Origin: Paractinoplanes toevensis
Lineage (GTDB): Bacteria > Actinomycetota > Actinomycetes > Mycobacteriales > Micromonosporaceae
Direction of reading: 5' to 3'
NCBI RefSeq assembly: GCF_018332695.1
Contig: NZ_BOQN01000157.1
Location: 1 to 53,889 of the forward strand
DNA: 53,889 nt
Part shown: piece after piece, positions 8,803 through 16,917 of the stretch
Numbering within the stretch: position 1 is the stretch's first letter
How the letters are laid out: every line of letters begins with the position of its first letter
Made by a program: the position numbers and the translations under genes
The notes under the pieces: generated by a model
What the model saw: the letters and a program-made list of their open reading frames with translations, nothing else
Databases searched by the model: none
Told to the model about the DNA's origin: nothing

Positions 8803-8829
8803 TTTGCCTATTCTTAAGAAAGAGGCAAA
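8803..8829 (+). promoter_or_regulatory. Nested palindrome upstream of the CorA-like gene
   Basis: TTTGCCT at 8803-8809 pairs with AGGCAAA at 8823-8829, enclosing the palindrome TTCTTAAGAA (8811-8820). It is 37 nt before the 8866 start, in an AT-rich patch of a 278-nt intergenic stretch that otherwise shows nothing recognisable. It could be an operator or a leader hairpin. Confidence 0.4.
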
Positions 8830-8865
8830 GCGCTACGAGCTTCTTTCAGGTCCAGTGCCGGAGTC

Positions 8866-9492
8866 ATGGCCGGGATCCGGGCGCTCGCACGCACCGCCGA
8901 TGGCGCGGCGACACACACCGTAACCGAGGTGGGAGCGCTCCTGGAAGTGCCCGGAGCACTGGTCTGGGTGGACATTCCGGAATGCACGGATGAGGCAATC
9001 GCGCTGCTCACCGACGTTCTCGGGTGTCACCCGCTGACGGTCCGCGACTGTATGCAACGAAACCGCGTGCCCCGTGTCCGGATTTATCCGTATCAGCAGC
9101 TCTTGATCCGGCACGGACCGGAGCGGGGCCCGTCGGGTCATGTCCACTATCTCGAACTCGACCAGATAATCGGCGAAAAGTATGTCGTCACCGTGCACGG
9201 CCCGATCAATCCGGCCCTTTCCCTGGAAGTCGCACTCCGGGAGACCGAGGGAGTGCGGCGCCGGCTGGAGAACGGTCGGTTCCGGCCCGATTCGCCGTAC
9301 GAGCTGGCCTATGCGATCACCTCCTCCTTGATCCATCGCCTCGAGGTCTTCATCGAGGAGGTGACCACCGACGTCTGGCACCTGGAGCAGCGGGTCACCG
9401 TGATCGCCGGCGCTGCTGCTGACGTGGGCCAAGCGTCGCGGCCGGTGGTAGAGAAAGTTTCTCCCATATGCCGGAACCGGGTTGACCGGTGA
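8866..9492 (+). pseudogene. CorA-like Mg2+/Co2+ channel, N-terminal domain only
   Basis: The 208-aa frame encodes the cytoplasmic N-terminal domain of CorA. It has VDIPECTDEAIALLTDVLGCHPL, then YLELDQIIGEKYVVTVHGP, then the start of the stalk helix (SSLIHRLEVFIEEVTTDVWHLEQRVT, near residues 158-183). Homology ends there. The last 25 residues are unlike CorA, and the two C-terminal membrane helices with the GMN pore motif are missing. Intact relatives are about 330 aa. The next 240 nt hold no recognisable remnant in any frame, so this looks like a deletion rather than a simple frameshift. It is probably a non-functional remnant; a soluble regulatory fragment is a less likely alternative. Confidence 0.65.
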
Positions 9493-9691
9493 TCTCCGAC
9501 CGGGCCACGATGATCCTCATGCAGCGGACGGGTATCCCTCTCGTCGCCGACCTGGCGACCGATCTGGCGCACTGCGCCAGCGCATGCTGTCCCAGCTGAG
9601 CAGCGTATTCCGCTTTTCCACCCTGCTTCGCTGATTTTTTCGCCCACAAGACCGCGCTTACCGCTATCCTTGGCCGCAGTCGGGCGTTAAA
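9493..9691. other. Non-coding gap after the CorA remnant
   Basis: No frame with coding character is visible here. A small perfect hairpin (ctggcgc-act-gcgccag) lies at 9564-9580 and a run of six T at about 9633. They are too far apart to form a standard terminator. Confidence 0.4.
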
Positions 9692-9708
9692 CCTATAGGA
9701 CTGATAGG
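9692..9708. promoter_or_regulatory. Palindromic operator candidate before cysteine dioxygenase
   Basis: CCTAT-N7-ATAGG is a perfect 17-bp dyad in an AT-rich patch 27 nt before the GTG start. The inner ctatag is itself palindromic, and ATAGG recurs as a direct repeat. An Rrf2- or GntR-size repressor could bind here. The regulator identity is unknown. Confidence 0.45.
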
Positions 9709-9734
9709 CAATGTATGCTAAACGAGGAGCTCCC

Positions 9735-10211
9735 GTGACCGCCGTCGACACACGCCTCGACCACCTCGCCGTCGCCGCCCGCTACGCGGCCACCTCCGAC
9801 GAATGGCCGGTGGCACCCCGGTTCAACCCGGCCAACCGGTGGTACGAGCGGCTTGCCGTGGCCGACGACCACGAGGTCTGGCTGCTGACCTGGCTGCCCG
9901 GCCAGTGCACCGAGCTGCACGACCACGGTGGCTCGGCCGGCGCGTTCCACGTCTTCGCCGGCACCCTCACCGAGGACACCGTGTCGCTGCCGGCCGGCGG
10001 GCCGGCCCGGATCACCGGCCGCGAGCTGGGCGAAGGCGCCGGCCGCCGGTTCGGCACCCGGCACATCCACCGGATCACCAACCGGTCCTCACGCCCGGCG
10101 GTCAGCATCCACGTCTACGGCCCGGCGCTCACCACCATGACCAAGTACCGGATCGGTGCGGGCGGCGGCCTCGAGGTGCTCACCGTCGAGAAGGCCGGTG
10201 CACAGTGGTGA
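9735..10211 (+). CDS. Cysteine dioxygenase-type cupin
   Basis: The GTG at 9735 follows GAGGAG at 9724-9729 with a 5-nt spacer and gives a 158-aa protein, close to the bacterial CDO length. The iron-binding cupin motif 1 is CTELHDHGGSAGAFHV, with His62 and His64. Motif 2 contributes a His in RHIHRITN (residues 110/112). The family oxidises cysteine, or a related thiol such as 3-mercaptopropionate, to the sulfinate with O2. The stop overlaps the start of a rhodanese gene (GTGA), so the pair is translationally coupled. This association is widespread in actinobacteria and suggests thiol or persulfide catabolism. The exact thiol substrate is not determined by sequence. Confidence 0.88.
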   Translation: MTAVDTRLDHLAVAARYAATSDEWPVAPRFNPANRWYERLAVADDHEVWLLTWLPGQCTELHDHGGSAGAFHVFAGTLTEDTVSLPAGGPARITGRELGEGAGRRFGTRHIHRITNRSSRPAVSIHVYGPALTTMTKYRIGAGGGLEVLTVEKAGAQW

Positions 10212-10594
10212 CCGCGCCCCCGATGAGCATCGACGAGATCCTGGCGAAGGCCCGCACCCGGCTGACCCGGCTCGGCCCGTTCGAGACGGCCGCGGCCCTG
10301 GGTCGCGGTGCCGTGCTGGTCGACATCCGGCCGGCCGCGCAGCGGGCCGAGTTCGGCGAGATCCCGGGCGCCGTGATCATCGAGCGCAACGTCCTGGAGT
10401 GGCGGCTCGACCCGCGCAGCGACGCCCGGCTGCCGTTCGCCGGCTCGTACGACCTGGAGGTCATCGTGACCTGCCAGGAGGGTTACACCAGCAGCCTGGC
10501 CGCGGCCTCGCTGCAGGACCTGGGCCTGGCGAAGGCGACCGACCTGGCCGGCGGCTTCGCCGCGTGGCGGGCCGCCGGCCTGCCGACCGTCTAG
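10208..10594 (+). CDS. Single-domain rhodanese
   Basis: The 128-aa protein starts at a GTG that overlaps the dioxygenase stop. The core fold shows VLVDIRPAAQRAEFGEIPGAVIIERNVLEWRLDP. The active-site loop VTCQEGYTSS has the catalytic Cys at residue 89. The end GGFAAWRAAGLP is typical. Rhodaneses transfer sulfane sulfur through a Cys-persulfide. Coupling with the dioxygenase suggests handling of sulfur released from cysteine or persulfides. Its TAG stop is shared through a palindromic CTAG with the stop of the convergent MFS gene, leaving no room for a terminator. Confidence 0.9.
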   Translation: MTAPPMSIDEILAKARTRLTRLGPFETAAALGRGAVLVDIRPAAQRAEFGEIPGAVIIERNVLEWRLDPRSDARLPFAGSYDLEVIVTCQEGYTSSLAAASLQDLGLAKATDLAGGFAAWRAAGLPTV

Positions 10595-12258
10595 TGCGCC
10601 ACCTCGTCCTCGGGCCTGGCCTCCTTCGGAAGCAGGAAGGCCAGCCCGAAGGCGAGCATCAGCAGCAGCACGGTCACCCCGGTGGTCCGGATCGTGGTGG
10701 CCTGGAACCCGGCGCGCACCTGCTCCTGGGCGTACGCCGCGATCTCCGGGTTTGATCCGGAGCCCTGGCAGCTGGCCGGCACCACGTCGGGGTCGTCCGC
10801 GGCGGCGCGGTCACGCAGACAGTCCCGGATCCCGCTGATCACCGCGGGCTGGGTGTCGGACGGAACCCCGGCCGTGGTCAGCACCGAACGCAGCTCGGCC
10901 GACGAGTCGTCCACGTGCGACGCCACCTGGCTGGGCAGCAGCGCGAAGAAGATCGTGCCGAGCACCGCGATGCCGAACGCACCGCCGAGTTGCTGCACCG
11001 AGGTGAGCGCGCCGGAGGCCGAGCCGGTCTCCTCGTTGTCGACCCCGGCCAGCACGATGTTGAAGAACGGCGCCATGGCCAGGCCCATCCCGGCGCCGAC
11101 CAGCAGCATCGAGGGAATCATGTGCCACGGCGTGATGTCCGGCCCGGCCAGCTGCACGGTCAGCGCGAACGCGGCCACGCCGACGGTCATCACCACCGTG
11201 CCGAGCAGCAACAGCTTGCGGCCGAGTCGCTCGGTGAGCCCGGCGCCGGCCGCGATGAAGCCGACCACCGTGCCGAGTGCCTGCGGCAGCGTGGTGAGAC
11301 CGGCCTTGAGCGGCGAATAGCCGAGACCGATCTGCAGGTAGAACGTCATCACCAGGCCGGTGCCGATGAGCGCGCCGAAGAAGACCAGACCGAGCGCGAG
11401 CCCGCCGGAGAACGCCCGCTTGCGGAACAGGCTGGGCGTGACCAGCGGATCGAGGTGGTTGCGTTCGCGCCGGGCCTCGAACATCGCGAACAGGCCGAAG
11501 ATCACCACGCCGGCCGCCAGCATCACGAAGCACCAGACCGGCCAGTCCAGCTCGCGGCCCTGCACCAGCGGGTAGAGCAGCAGGAACGCGCCGACCGCGG
11601 CCAGCACCACGCCGAGGCCGTCGAGGCGCGGCGCCTTCTCGCTCTTGAACTCGGGCAGGAACCTGATCGCCCCGAGCACCGCGAACAGGCCGAGCGGCAG
11701 GTTGATGAAGAAGATCATGCGCCAGCCGGAACCGAAGTAGTCGGCGTCGACCAGCCAGCCGGCCAGGATCGGGCCGCCGACCGAGGAGAGGCCCATCACC
11801 GGCCCGAACGCGCCGAACGCCTTGGCCTGCTCGGCCGGGGTGAACAGCTGCTTGATCATGCCGAGGCCCTGCGGCAGCATCACGGCACCGAACAGGCCCT
11901 GCACCGCCCGGCCGACGATCAGCTGGGTGGGCGTCTGGGCGAGGCCGCAGGCGAGCGAGGCGAGGGTGAAGCCGATCGCCCCGATCAGGAACATCCGCCG
12001 GCGGCCGTAGATGTCGCCGAGCCGCCCGCCGGTGAGCAGCCCGATCGCCATGGCCAGGGTGTACGCCGCGCCGAGCCACTGGATCAGGCTGTAGGACCCG
12101 CCCAGCTCGGTGCGGATGGACGGGCCGGCGATGTTGGTGACCAGGGAGTCGAGGAGATCCATCACCTCGACGGCGAGGATCACGAAGAGCGCGACCCACC
12201 GATGTCGGTAGGTGCCGGGTGCGTTTGGAGCCGTCTTTTGAACAGTGTTCGTCGTCAC
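10591..12258 (-). CDS. MFS drug exporter, DHA2 (EmrB/QacA) 14-TM family
   Basis: The product is 555 aa with about 14 membrane helices. DHA2 signatures include DLLDSLVTNIAGPSI in TM1, GGRLGDIYGRRRMFLIG (motif A) and a QLIVGRAVQGLFGA helix. A periplasmic Cys-containing loop lies near residues 480-520. GTG at 12258 is preferred: it sits about 8 nt after a TAGAAC -10 box with no ribosome-binding site, suggesting a leaderless message. GTG at 12264 is possible. The gene is divergent from a TetR gene, and its promoter is covered by three GAAC-N3-GTTC boxes, so TetR-controlled drug efflux is likely. The substrate is unknown. Confidence 0.92.
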   Translation of the reverse strand: MTTNTVQKTAPNAPGTYRHRWVALFVILAVEVMDLLDSLVTNIAGPSIRTELGGSYSLIQWLGAAYTLAMAIGLLTGGRLGDIYGRRRMFLIGAIGFTLASLACGLAQTPTQLIVGRAVQGLFGAVMLPQGLGMIKQLFTPAEQAKAFGAFGPVMGLSSVGGPILAGWLVDADYFGSGWRMIFFINLPLGLFAVLGAIRFLPEFKSEKAPRLDGLGVVLAAVGAFLLLYPLVQGRELDWPVWCFVMLAAGVVIFGLFAMFEARRERNHLDPLVTPSLFRKRAFSGGLALGLVFFGALIGTGLVMTFYLQIGLGYSPLKAGLTTLPQALGTVVGFIAAGAGLTERLGRKLLLLGTVVMTVGVAAFALTVQLAGPDITPWHMIPSMLLVGAGMGLAMAPFFNIVLAGVDNEETGSASGALTSVQQLGGAFGIAVLGTIFFALLPSQVASHVDDSSAELRSVLTTAGVPSDTQPAVISGIRDCLRDRAAADDPDVVPASCQGSGSNPEIAAYAQEQVRAGFQATTIRTTGVTVLLLMLAFGLAFLLPKEARPEDEVAH

Positions 12259-12294
12259 GAACACCGTTCTACTGGCGAACACCGTTCGCGTCAA
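12240..12294 (-). promoter_or_regulatory. Promoter with three GAAC-N3-GTTC operator boxes
   Basis: Minus-strand promoter: TTGACG (12289-12294), 17-nt spacer, TAGAAC (12266-12271). Three 11-bp palindromes follow GAAC-N3-GTTC: 12240-12250 (gaacagtgttc), 12259-12269 and 12277-12287 (both gaacaccgttc), spaced 19 and 18 bp. One box fills the spacer, one covers the -10 and one sits at the start codon. The divergent TetR at 12310 is the obvious candidate repressor and probably also represses itself. Confidence 0.8.
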
Positions 12295-12309
12295 GTAAAT
12301 TAGCCGACG

Positions 12310-13005
12310 ATGAGAGAATCTCCGTGGCGTCGGCCGGCGAAGCCCGAGCGCCCCACCAAGGTCCCCTTGAGTCAGGCGCAGATCGTCGAGGCCGCCCTGC
12401 GCATCGTCAAGACCGAGGGCGTCGACGGGGTGAGCATGCGGCGCATCGCCGCCGAGTTCGACACCGGCCCGTCCAGTCTGTACGCCCACGTGACCAGCAA
12501 GGACGAGCTGCTCCAGCTGATGTTCGAAGAGGTGTGCGGCCTGGTCGAGGTCCCGCCGTTCGACGCGGCCCGGTGGCAGGAGCAGGTGCGCGAGATCGCC
12601 CGCAACGGCCACCGGGCGCTGGCCGACCACTACGACCTGGCCCGCACCGCGCTGGGCACCGTCCCCAGCGGACCGAACGCGATGCGCATCTCCGAGGCGA
12701 TGCTCACCCTCATGCTGGCCGGCGGCGTGCCATCGCGGGTCGCCGCCTGGGCGATGGACCGGATCTTCCTCTACATCACCGCCGACGCCTACGAGATGTC
12801 GATCTGGCGCGGCGAGGCCACCACGCCCACCGACATCCTGGAGCTCGGCGAGGACCTGGTGGCGTACTTCGAACAGCTCCCCGAGGACACCTATCCCAAC
12901 CTTCGCAGGCACGCGCGCGACATGATCGGCGGCGGCACGGACGAGCGCTTCGAGCTGGGTCTCGACCTGCTCGTCGGCGGCCTCGACAAGTTTGTCAGGA
13001 AATAA
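12310..13005 (+). CDS. TetR family repressor of the divergent MFS exporter
   Basis: This 231-aa protein has an N-terminal HTH: QIVEAALRIVKTEGVDGVSMRRIAAEF followed by GPSSLYAHVTSKDELLQLM, residues about 24-70. The C-terminal half is all-helical and resembles the tetracycline-repressor-type ligand-binding domain. The first 20 residues are basic and Pro-rich. The ATG at 12310 lies 9 nt after TAAATT (12296-12301), a plausible -10, so the message may be leaderless. The intergenic GAAC-N3-GTTC boxes lie between the two divergent promoters, so control of the exporter and autoregulation are inferred. Confidence 0.9.
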   Translation: MRESPWRRPAKPERPTKVPLSQAQIVEAALRIVKTEGVDGVSMRRIAAEFDTGPSSLYAHVTSKDELLQLMFEEVCGLVEVPPFDAARWQEQVREIARNGHRALADHYDLARTALGTVPSGPNAMRISEAMLTLMLAGGVPSRVAAWAMDRIFLYITADAYEMSIWRGEATTPTDILELGEDLVAYFEQLPEDTYPNLRRHARDMIGGGTDERFELGLDLLVGGLDKFVRK

Positions 13006-13076
13006 CCGATCAACGAGGTCTTCAATATCGACAAACTGATGCTGTTGATCCCAGCGGTTTTGTTGATACTGATCGC

Positions 13077-14621
13077 ATGGAAGGTGACCCCCGGCTACCG
13101 GTGCCGGTGACGGCGTTCGGTCCGCTACACCTTCTGGCGATCCGGGTGCACCGGCTGGTCAACACCGGCCGGTGCCGCGAGGGCATCGAGGCCGCCGACG
13201 CCTACCTCGCCATCGCCCGGCAATGCGGCGATCATCGCACCGAGCATTTCCTGCTCCAGGGCAAGATGTACGCCAACCTCTACATGGGCCGGTACCGCGA
13301 AGGCGCCGAGCTGGCCGACCGGTTGTTGCGCGCGCACCGGGCCGCCGGCTCGGCGCTCGGTGAGGCCAAGACCCTCTGCGACCTGGCCCAGTTCGACGTG
13401 CTGCGCTCCCGCTACGTCGACGGCATGCGCAACCTGGCCCGCGCCGCCGTCCTGCTCGACGTCGCCCATCCCGGCCGCGACCGGCGGATCTCCGCCCTCT
13501 GCTCGTTCGCCGAGGCCGCCACGGCCGCCGAGATGTACGAGATCGCGTCCGCCACCTACGAGCACCTCAGCGAGGCCACCAACGCGTTCGACCTGGTGCA
13601 CGCGACGACGCTGCTCTACTGGGGACTCCGGCTGAACCACATCGGACGCCACGACGAGGGCGCCACCCGCCTGCGCCGCTGCGTCGCGATCACCCGCCCG
13701 CACGTCGAGGAACGCCCCGACGACGTGCGCGCCGCCGCCATGCTGGCCCTGGCTCTGGCCAAGCTGGGCGACCTGATCCCGGCCGAGAAACTCGCCCGCG
13801 AGGCGATCATGCCGCTGCGCACGGCCGAGAACTACCAGCCGGCCCGGATGGCCCACCTAGCGCTGGGCCTGGTGCTGCGCGCGCAGGGCGCGCTGGTCGA
13901 GGCCCGCCGCGAGCTCGTCGCGGCCCGCGAGCTGTGCGCGTTCGGCGGTCGCCCCGACGAGAAACCCATCATCCGGTACGAATTGGCCCGCACCGCCCGG
14001 GAGACCGAGGACAGCCAATCGGCCCGCGACCTGTTCGAGGCGGTCGAGGGCCAGACCCGGGAGCTGTGGCGGGTCCGCCTGCAACGCCTGGCCATGCTCC
14101 GGCAGGCCCGCCAGCAGGAGGAGGCCGAGGCGGCCCGGGCCCACGCCGAACGCGAGGTGCTCCGCGACCCGCTGACCGGCCTGGGCAACCGCCGCCGCTT
14201 CGACCTGCTCCTGGACCGCATCGACACCGGCCACCTGGCCGCCCCGCTGGTGCTGCTGCTGGTCGACGTCGACCACTTCAAGGCGGTCAACGACGCCTAC
14301 TCCCACTCGGTCGGCGACCGAGCGCTGCGCGAGGTGGCCCACATCCTGCGGGCCCACTGCCGGACCGAGGACGTCCCGGTCCGCTACGCCGGCGACGAGT
14401 TCACCGTCTTCCTCCGCGGCGACCTGACGGTAGGCCGCGAGGTGGCCGAACGAATCCGGGCCGCGGTGGCCGGATCGAACATCATCCCCGGCGTAAACCT
14501 GACGGTGAGCGTCGGCCTGGCCGCCCTGACCGACGGCCTGACCGGCGAGACCCTGTTCCGCCAGGCCGACGAGCGCCTCTACGCCGCCAAATTCAGCGGC
14601 CGCAACACCACCGCCTTCTAG
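13077..14621 (+). CDS. TPR-repeat GGDEF diguanylate cyclase
   Basis: The 514-aa protein starts at ATG 13077. Residues 20-340 are helical TPR-like repeats, with recurring ALALAKLGDLIPAEKLAREA-type helix pairs. A short coiled coil (LRQARQQEEAEAARAHAERE) leads into a GGDEF domain from about 365. The signature reads RYAGDEF (438-442), with Ala in place of the first Gly, a substitution seen in active cyclases. The product-inhibition site RTED is at 429-432, five residues before it. No membrane helix or EAL domain is present, so it is a soluble c-di-GMP synthase whose TPR part may sense a protein partner. Its stop shares a CTAG with the convergent lipoprotein gene. Confidence 0.9.
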   Translation: MEGDPRLPVPVTAFGPLHLLAIRVHRLVNTGRCREGIEAADAYLAIARQCGDHRTEHFLLQGKMYANLYMGRYREGAELADRLLRAHRAAGSALGEAKTLCDLAQFDVLRSRYVDGMRNLARAAVLLDVAHPGRDRRISALCSFAEAATAAEMYEIASATYEHLSEATNAFDLVHATTLLYWGLRLNHIGRHDEGATRLRRCVAITRPHVEERPDDVRAAAMLALALAKLGDLIPAEKLAREAIMPLRTAENYQPARMAHLALGLVLRAQGALVEARRELVAARELCAFGGRPDEKPIIRYELARTARETEDSQSARDLFEAVEGQTRELWRVRLQRLAMLRQARQQEEAEAARAHAEREVLRDPLTGLGNRRRFDLLLDRIDTGHLAAPLVLLLVDVDHFKAVNDAYSHSVGDRALREVAHILRAHCRTEDVPVRYAGDEFTVFLRGDLTVGREVAERIRAAVAGSNIIPGVNLTVSVGLAALTDGLTGETLFRQADERLYAAKFSGRNTTAF

Positions 14622-15166
14622 AGCGGCTTGACGACGTTGGACTTGCCGCTGTAGAGGCTTCGGGTGCCGTCCACATCTCTCGGGGTGTCAGGGGCGTCCA
14701 GCCAGATGATGTAGGGAGCGCCCGAGGTCAGGCCGGTCAGGGTGGCGGAGACCGTGCAGTTGTCGCCGGCCTGCACCGTCTGCCACGACGGCTCGGGCTG
14801 GGGGCCCAGAACCAGGCCCTGCGGCACCGCGGTGATCCGGTAGTACGAGCCGTACTTCGATGGCCACTGGACCGTGAAACCACCGGAGATCGGGGTGATC
14901 ACCATCGGGATCAGGACCAGGCCGACAGTGTCCGGCCAGGCCACCGCACACGCCGAGCTGGTCGGCAGGAACGACACCGGTGGCAGGCCGCTCTTCGGGG
15001 AGAAGGTGCTGTTGGTGCCGGGGGTGGTGGTCGGGCTGCCGGAGTCGAGGCGCAGCCAGGGGCCGCTGGTCGGGGTGGGCGACGCCGAGGCGGTGGGCGT
15101 GGCGCTGCCACCACAACCGCTCAGCGCGAGCGGCAACACCGCCAGCGTGAGGACGATCCGCCGCAT
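14618..15166 (-). CDS. Small secreted lipoprotein, function unknown
   Basis: This 182-aa protein has a lipoprotein signal peptide with lipobox LSGC (Cys18), then a Ser/Thr/Pro-rich linker to about residue 45. The remaining ~135 residues have alternating beta patterns ending in YIIWLDAPDTP and two further Cys, possibly one disulfide. The last part resembles a fibronectin type III strand pattern only weakly, so I assign no function. It lies 23 nt downstream of nadR on the same strand and may be read through from the pnuC-nadR operon. The stop overlaps that of the diguanylate cyclase. Confidence 0.75.
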   Translation of the reverse strand: MRRIVLTLAVLPLALSGCGGSATPTASASPTPTSGPWLRLDSGSPTTTPGTNSTFSPKSGLPPVSFLPTSSACAVAWPDTVGLVLIPMVITPISGGFTVQWPSKYGSYYRITAVPQGLVLGPQPEPSWQTVQAGDNCTVSATLTGLTSGAPYIIWLDAPDTPRDVDGTRSLYSGKSNVVKPL

Positions 15167-15189
15167 ACGTACCCCTTAATCACTTCCTC

Positions 15190-16284
15190 TCACCTTCCGA
15201 TCGGCGTGTGGGCCGCCGCACTTAGCGGCGCGGCAAAGATCCAACCCCGCGCGAGCAGGTCGTCGGTCGCCGCCACCGCGGCGCTCAGGCGCCGCCGATA
15301 GCTTCCGGTCAACACCAGGTGGGGTACGGGCTGGGCGTCGAGTTCGGCGCGGAAGCGGCCGGTCATCCAGGTCCGCAGGTGTTCGCCGTCGCGCAGCCCG
15401 TCGTCGTGGAAGGGGACGTCCCGGTCGTCGGTGAGCAGGTAGAGATCGGGACGGCGGACCCGGGCCCGCACCTCGGCCGACGTGCTGCCCAGGTAGCGCT
15501 CCTCCCAGATGGTGGTGGCGAAGGCGTCGGTGTCGCCGAACAGCACCGGCGAACCCTTCCGGGCGGCCCGGTCCTCGGCCCGATTCTGCTCCTCGGCGAC
15601 CGTCACGAAGTCGTCCCGGTCCCAGGTGACGTCGAAGACCGTGGCCGCTGGCCGGTCGAGCTGAAGCTGGGCGAGCTTGCGTTCGGTGAGCTCGCGGCCG
15701 AACTCGGGCACCCAGCGGGTGTCCCGCCACGGGCCGCCACGCAGCCGGTAGTGCCGGGCCAGCGCGCGGGCCATCGTGGTGGTCCCGGTCGACTCGGCCC
15801 CTACGACCACGACCCGCTTCGCCAGCCAGCCGCGCACGCCGGGGCCGAGCAGGTGCCAGTGCGCGGGCGGGTCGGCCCGGACGGCGGTTCCGGACACCGG
15901 CACGGCGAGACGGTCGAGGTCGACGGTCACCGCCTCGGCCCCGAAGCGTTCGGCCAGCTCCGACCCGTACGCCTCGGAGGAGAAGACCGCATCCACCCGG
16001 TCGTCGCCGACGGCCGTCCGGAAGACGGCCATGTGCAGTTCCCAGACGTCCCGGTCGGCGTAGTCGACCGGATGGTCGTCGTGCACGCCGACGAATCGGA
16101 CCCGCGGGCCGTGCGCCTCGCGCAGCCAGGCCAGGCGGGCCTCGAGCGGCACCGATTCCCGGGTCGACGGCGCGACCACCACGGTGACCCGTTCGCAGGC
16201 CGCCTCGGCCGCGGCGATCAGCGCGTGGTGGCCGGCGTGCGGTGGATAGAACTTGCCGACGATCAGACCGTGCCGGTACGTCAC
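15190..16284 (-). CDS. nadR: NadR-like NMN adenylyltransferase/ribosylnicotinamide kinase
   Basis: The product is 364 aa. The N-terminal nucleotidyltransferase has GKFYPPHAGHH (residues 10-20, HxGH motif) and ends near 140. The C-terminal kinase begins with VVVVGAESTGTTT (P-loop at 162-170), where the usual Lys is replaced by Thr. Later it has WDRDDFVTVAEEQ and FGDTDAFATTIW. It lacks the N-terminal HTH of the enterobacterial protein. The kinase phosphorylates nicotinamide riboside to NMN and the transferase adenylates NMN to NAD. The GTG start overlaps the pnuC stop (GTGA), so uptake and phosphorylation are coupled in one operon. Confidence 0.93.
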   Translation of the reverse strand: MTYRHGLIVGKFYPPHAGHHALIAAAEAACERVTVVVAPSTRESVPLEARLAWLREAHGPRVRFVGVHDDHPVDYADRDVWELHMAVFRTAVGDDRVDAVFSSEAYGSELAERFGAEAVTVDLDRLAVPVSGTAVRADPPAHWHLLGPGVRGWLAKRVVVVGAESTGTTTMARALARHYRLRGGPWRDTRWVPEFGRELTERKLAQLQLDRPAATVFDVTWDRDDFVTVAEEQNRAEDRAARKGSPVLFGDTDAFATTIWEERYLGSTSAEVRARVRRPDLYLLTDDRDVPFHDDGLRDGEHLRTWMTGRFRAELDAQPVPHLVLTGSYRRRLSAAVAATDDLLARGWIFAAPLSAAAHTPIGR

Positions 16285-16898
16285 CTGGTGATCATCTCGC
16301 GCCGGGCCGTCTGCCAGGAGCGCAGGCCGAGGATGCACAGGGCGAGGAACGCCACGTAGAGGATCGCGGTGAGCCAGAGGTCCTTGTAGCCGTAGAGCGG
16401 GATGTAGATCAGGTCGGCGGCGATCCACAGCCACCAGTTCTCGATCAGCTTGCGGGTCTGGCCGTACGTCGCGAGCAGCGACAACGCGGTGGTGACCGCG
16501 TCGGCGAGCGGGACCGTCGACTCGGTGAGCCGATCGAGGAAGAGCCAGAGGCCGGCGGTCAGCAGCACCCCGGCGCCGGCCAGGCCGAGCCACTCGGGCC
16601 GGCTGGTGCGGCGGACCACGAGCCGGCTGCGCCGGGCGCCGCCGTAGAGCCAGGCCCACCAGCCGTAGATGCCGAGGACCACGTAGACGATCTGCAGGGT
16701 GGCGTCGGCGTACAGGCCGGCCGACCAGAAGACCACCATGAGCAGCAGGACGTTGAGGATGCCGAGCGGCCAGTTGAGGATGTGCTGCCGCACGAGCAGG
16801 GCCACGTTCACCAGGCCGGTGCCGAAGCCGAGCAGCTCGGCCCAGGTGGTCGGCGCCCCGAACGCGGTGAACGCGGCGCTCGTCAACCAATTGATCAT
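16281..16898 (-). CDS. pnuC: Nicotinamide riboside transporter PnuC
   Basis: This 205-aa membrane protein has about seven helices. Family signatures include NWPLGILNVLLL, QIVYVVLGIYGWWAWLYGG and the C-terminal NWWLWIAADLIYIPLYGYK. PnuC proteins facilitate entry of nicotinamide riboside, which is trapped by phosphorylation, matching the overlapping nadR. It is the first gene of a pnuC-nadR-lipoprotein unit. No riboswitch-like leader is evident in the 19 nt between it and the stop of the upstream LacI gene, so it may share that transcript. Confidence 0.95.
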   Translation of the reverse strand: MINWLTSAAFTAFGAPTTWAELLGFGTGLVNVALLVRQHILNWPLGILNVLLLMVVFWSAGLYADATLQIVYVVLGIYGWWAWLYGGARRSRLVVRRTSRPEWLGLAGAGVLLTAGLWLFLDRLTESTVPLADAVTTALSLLATYGQTRKLIENWWLWIAADLIYIPLYGYKDLWLTAILYVAFLALCILGLRSWQTARREMITR

Positions 16899-16917
16899 GG
16901 TGCGAGCATGCCGTGCC

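Noticed and set aside
9024..9422. Second frame over the CorA-like gene as a frameshift continuation
   Set aside because: It does not continue CorA homology and has no membrane helices, so simple frameshift repair does not restore the pore domain.
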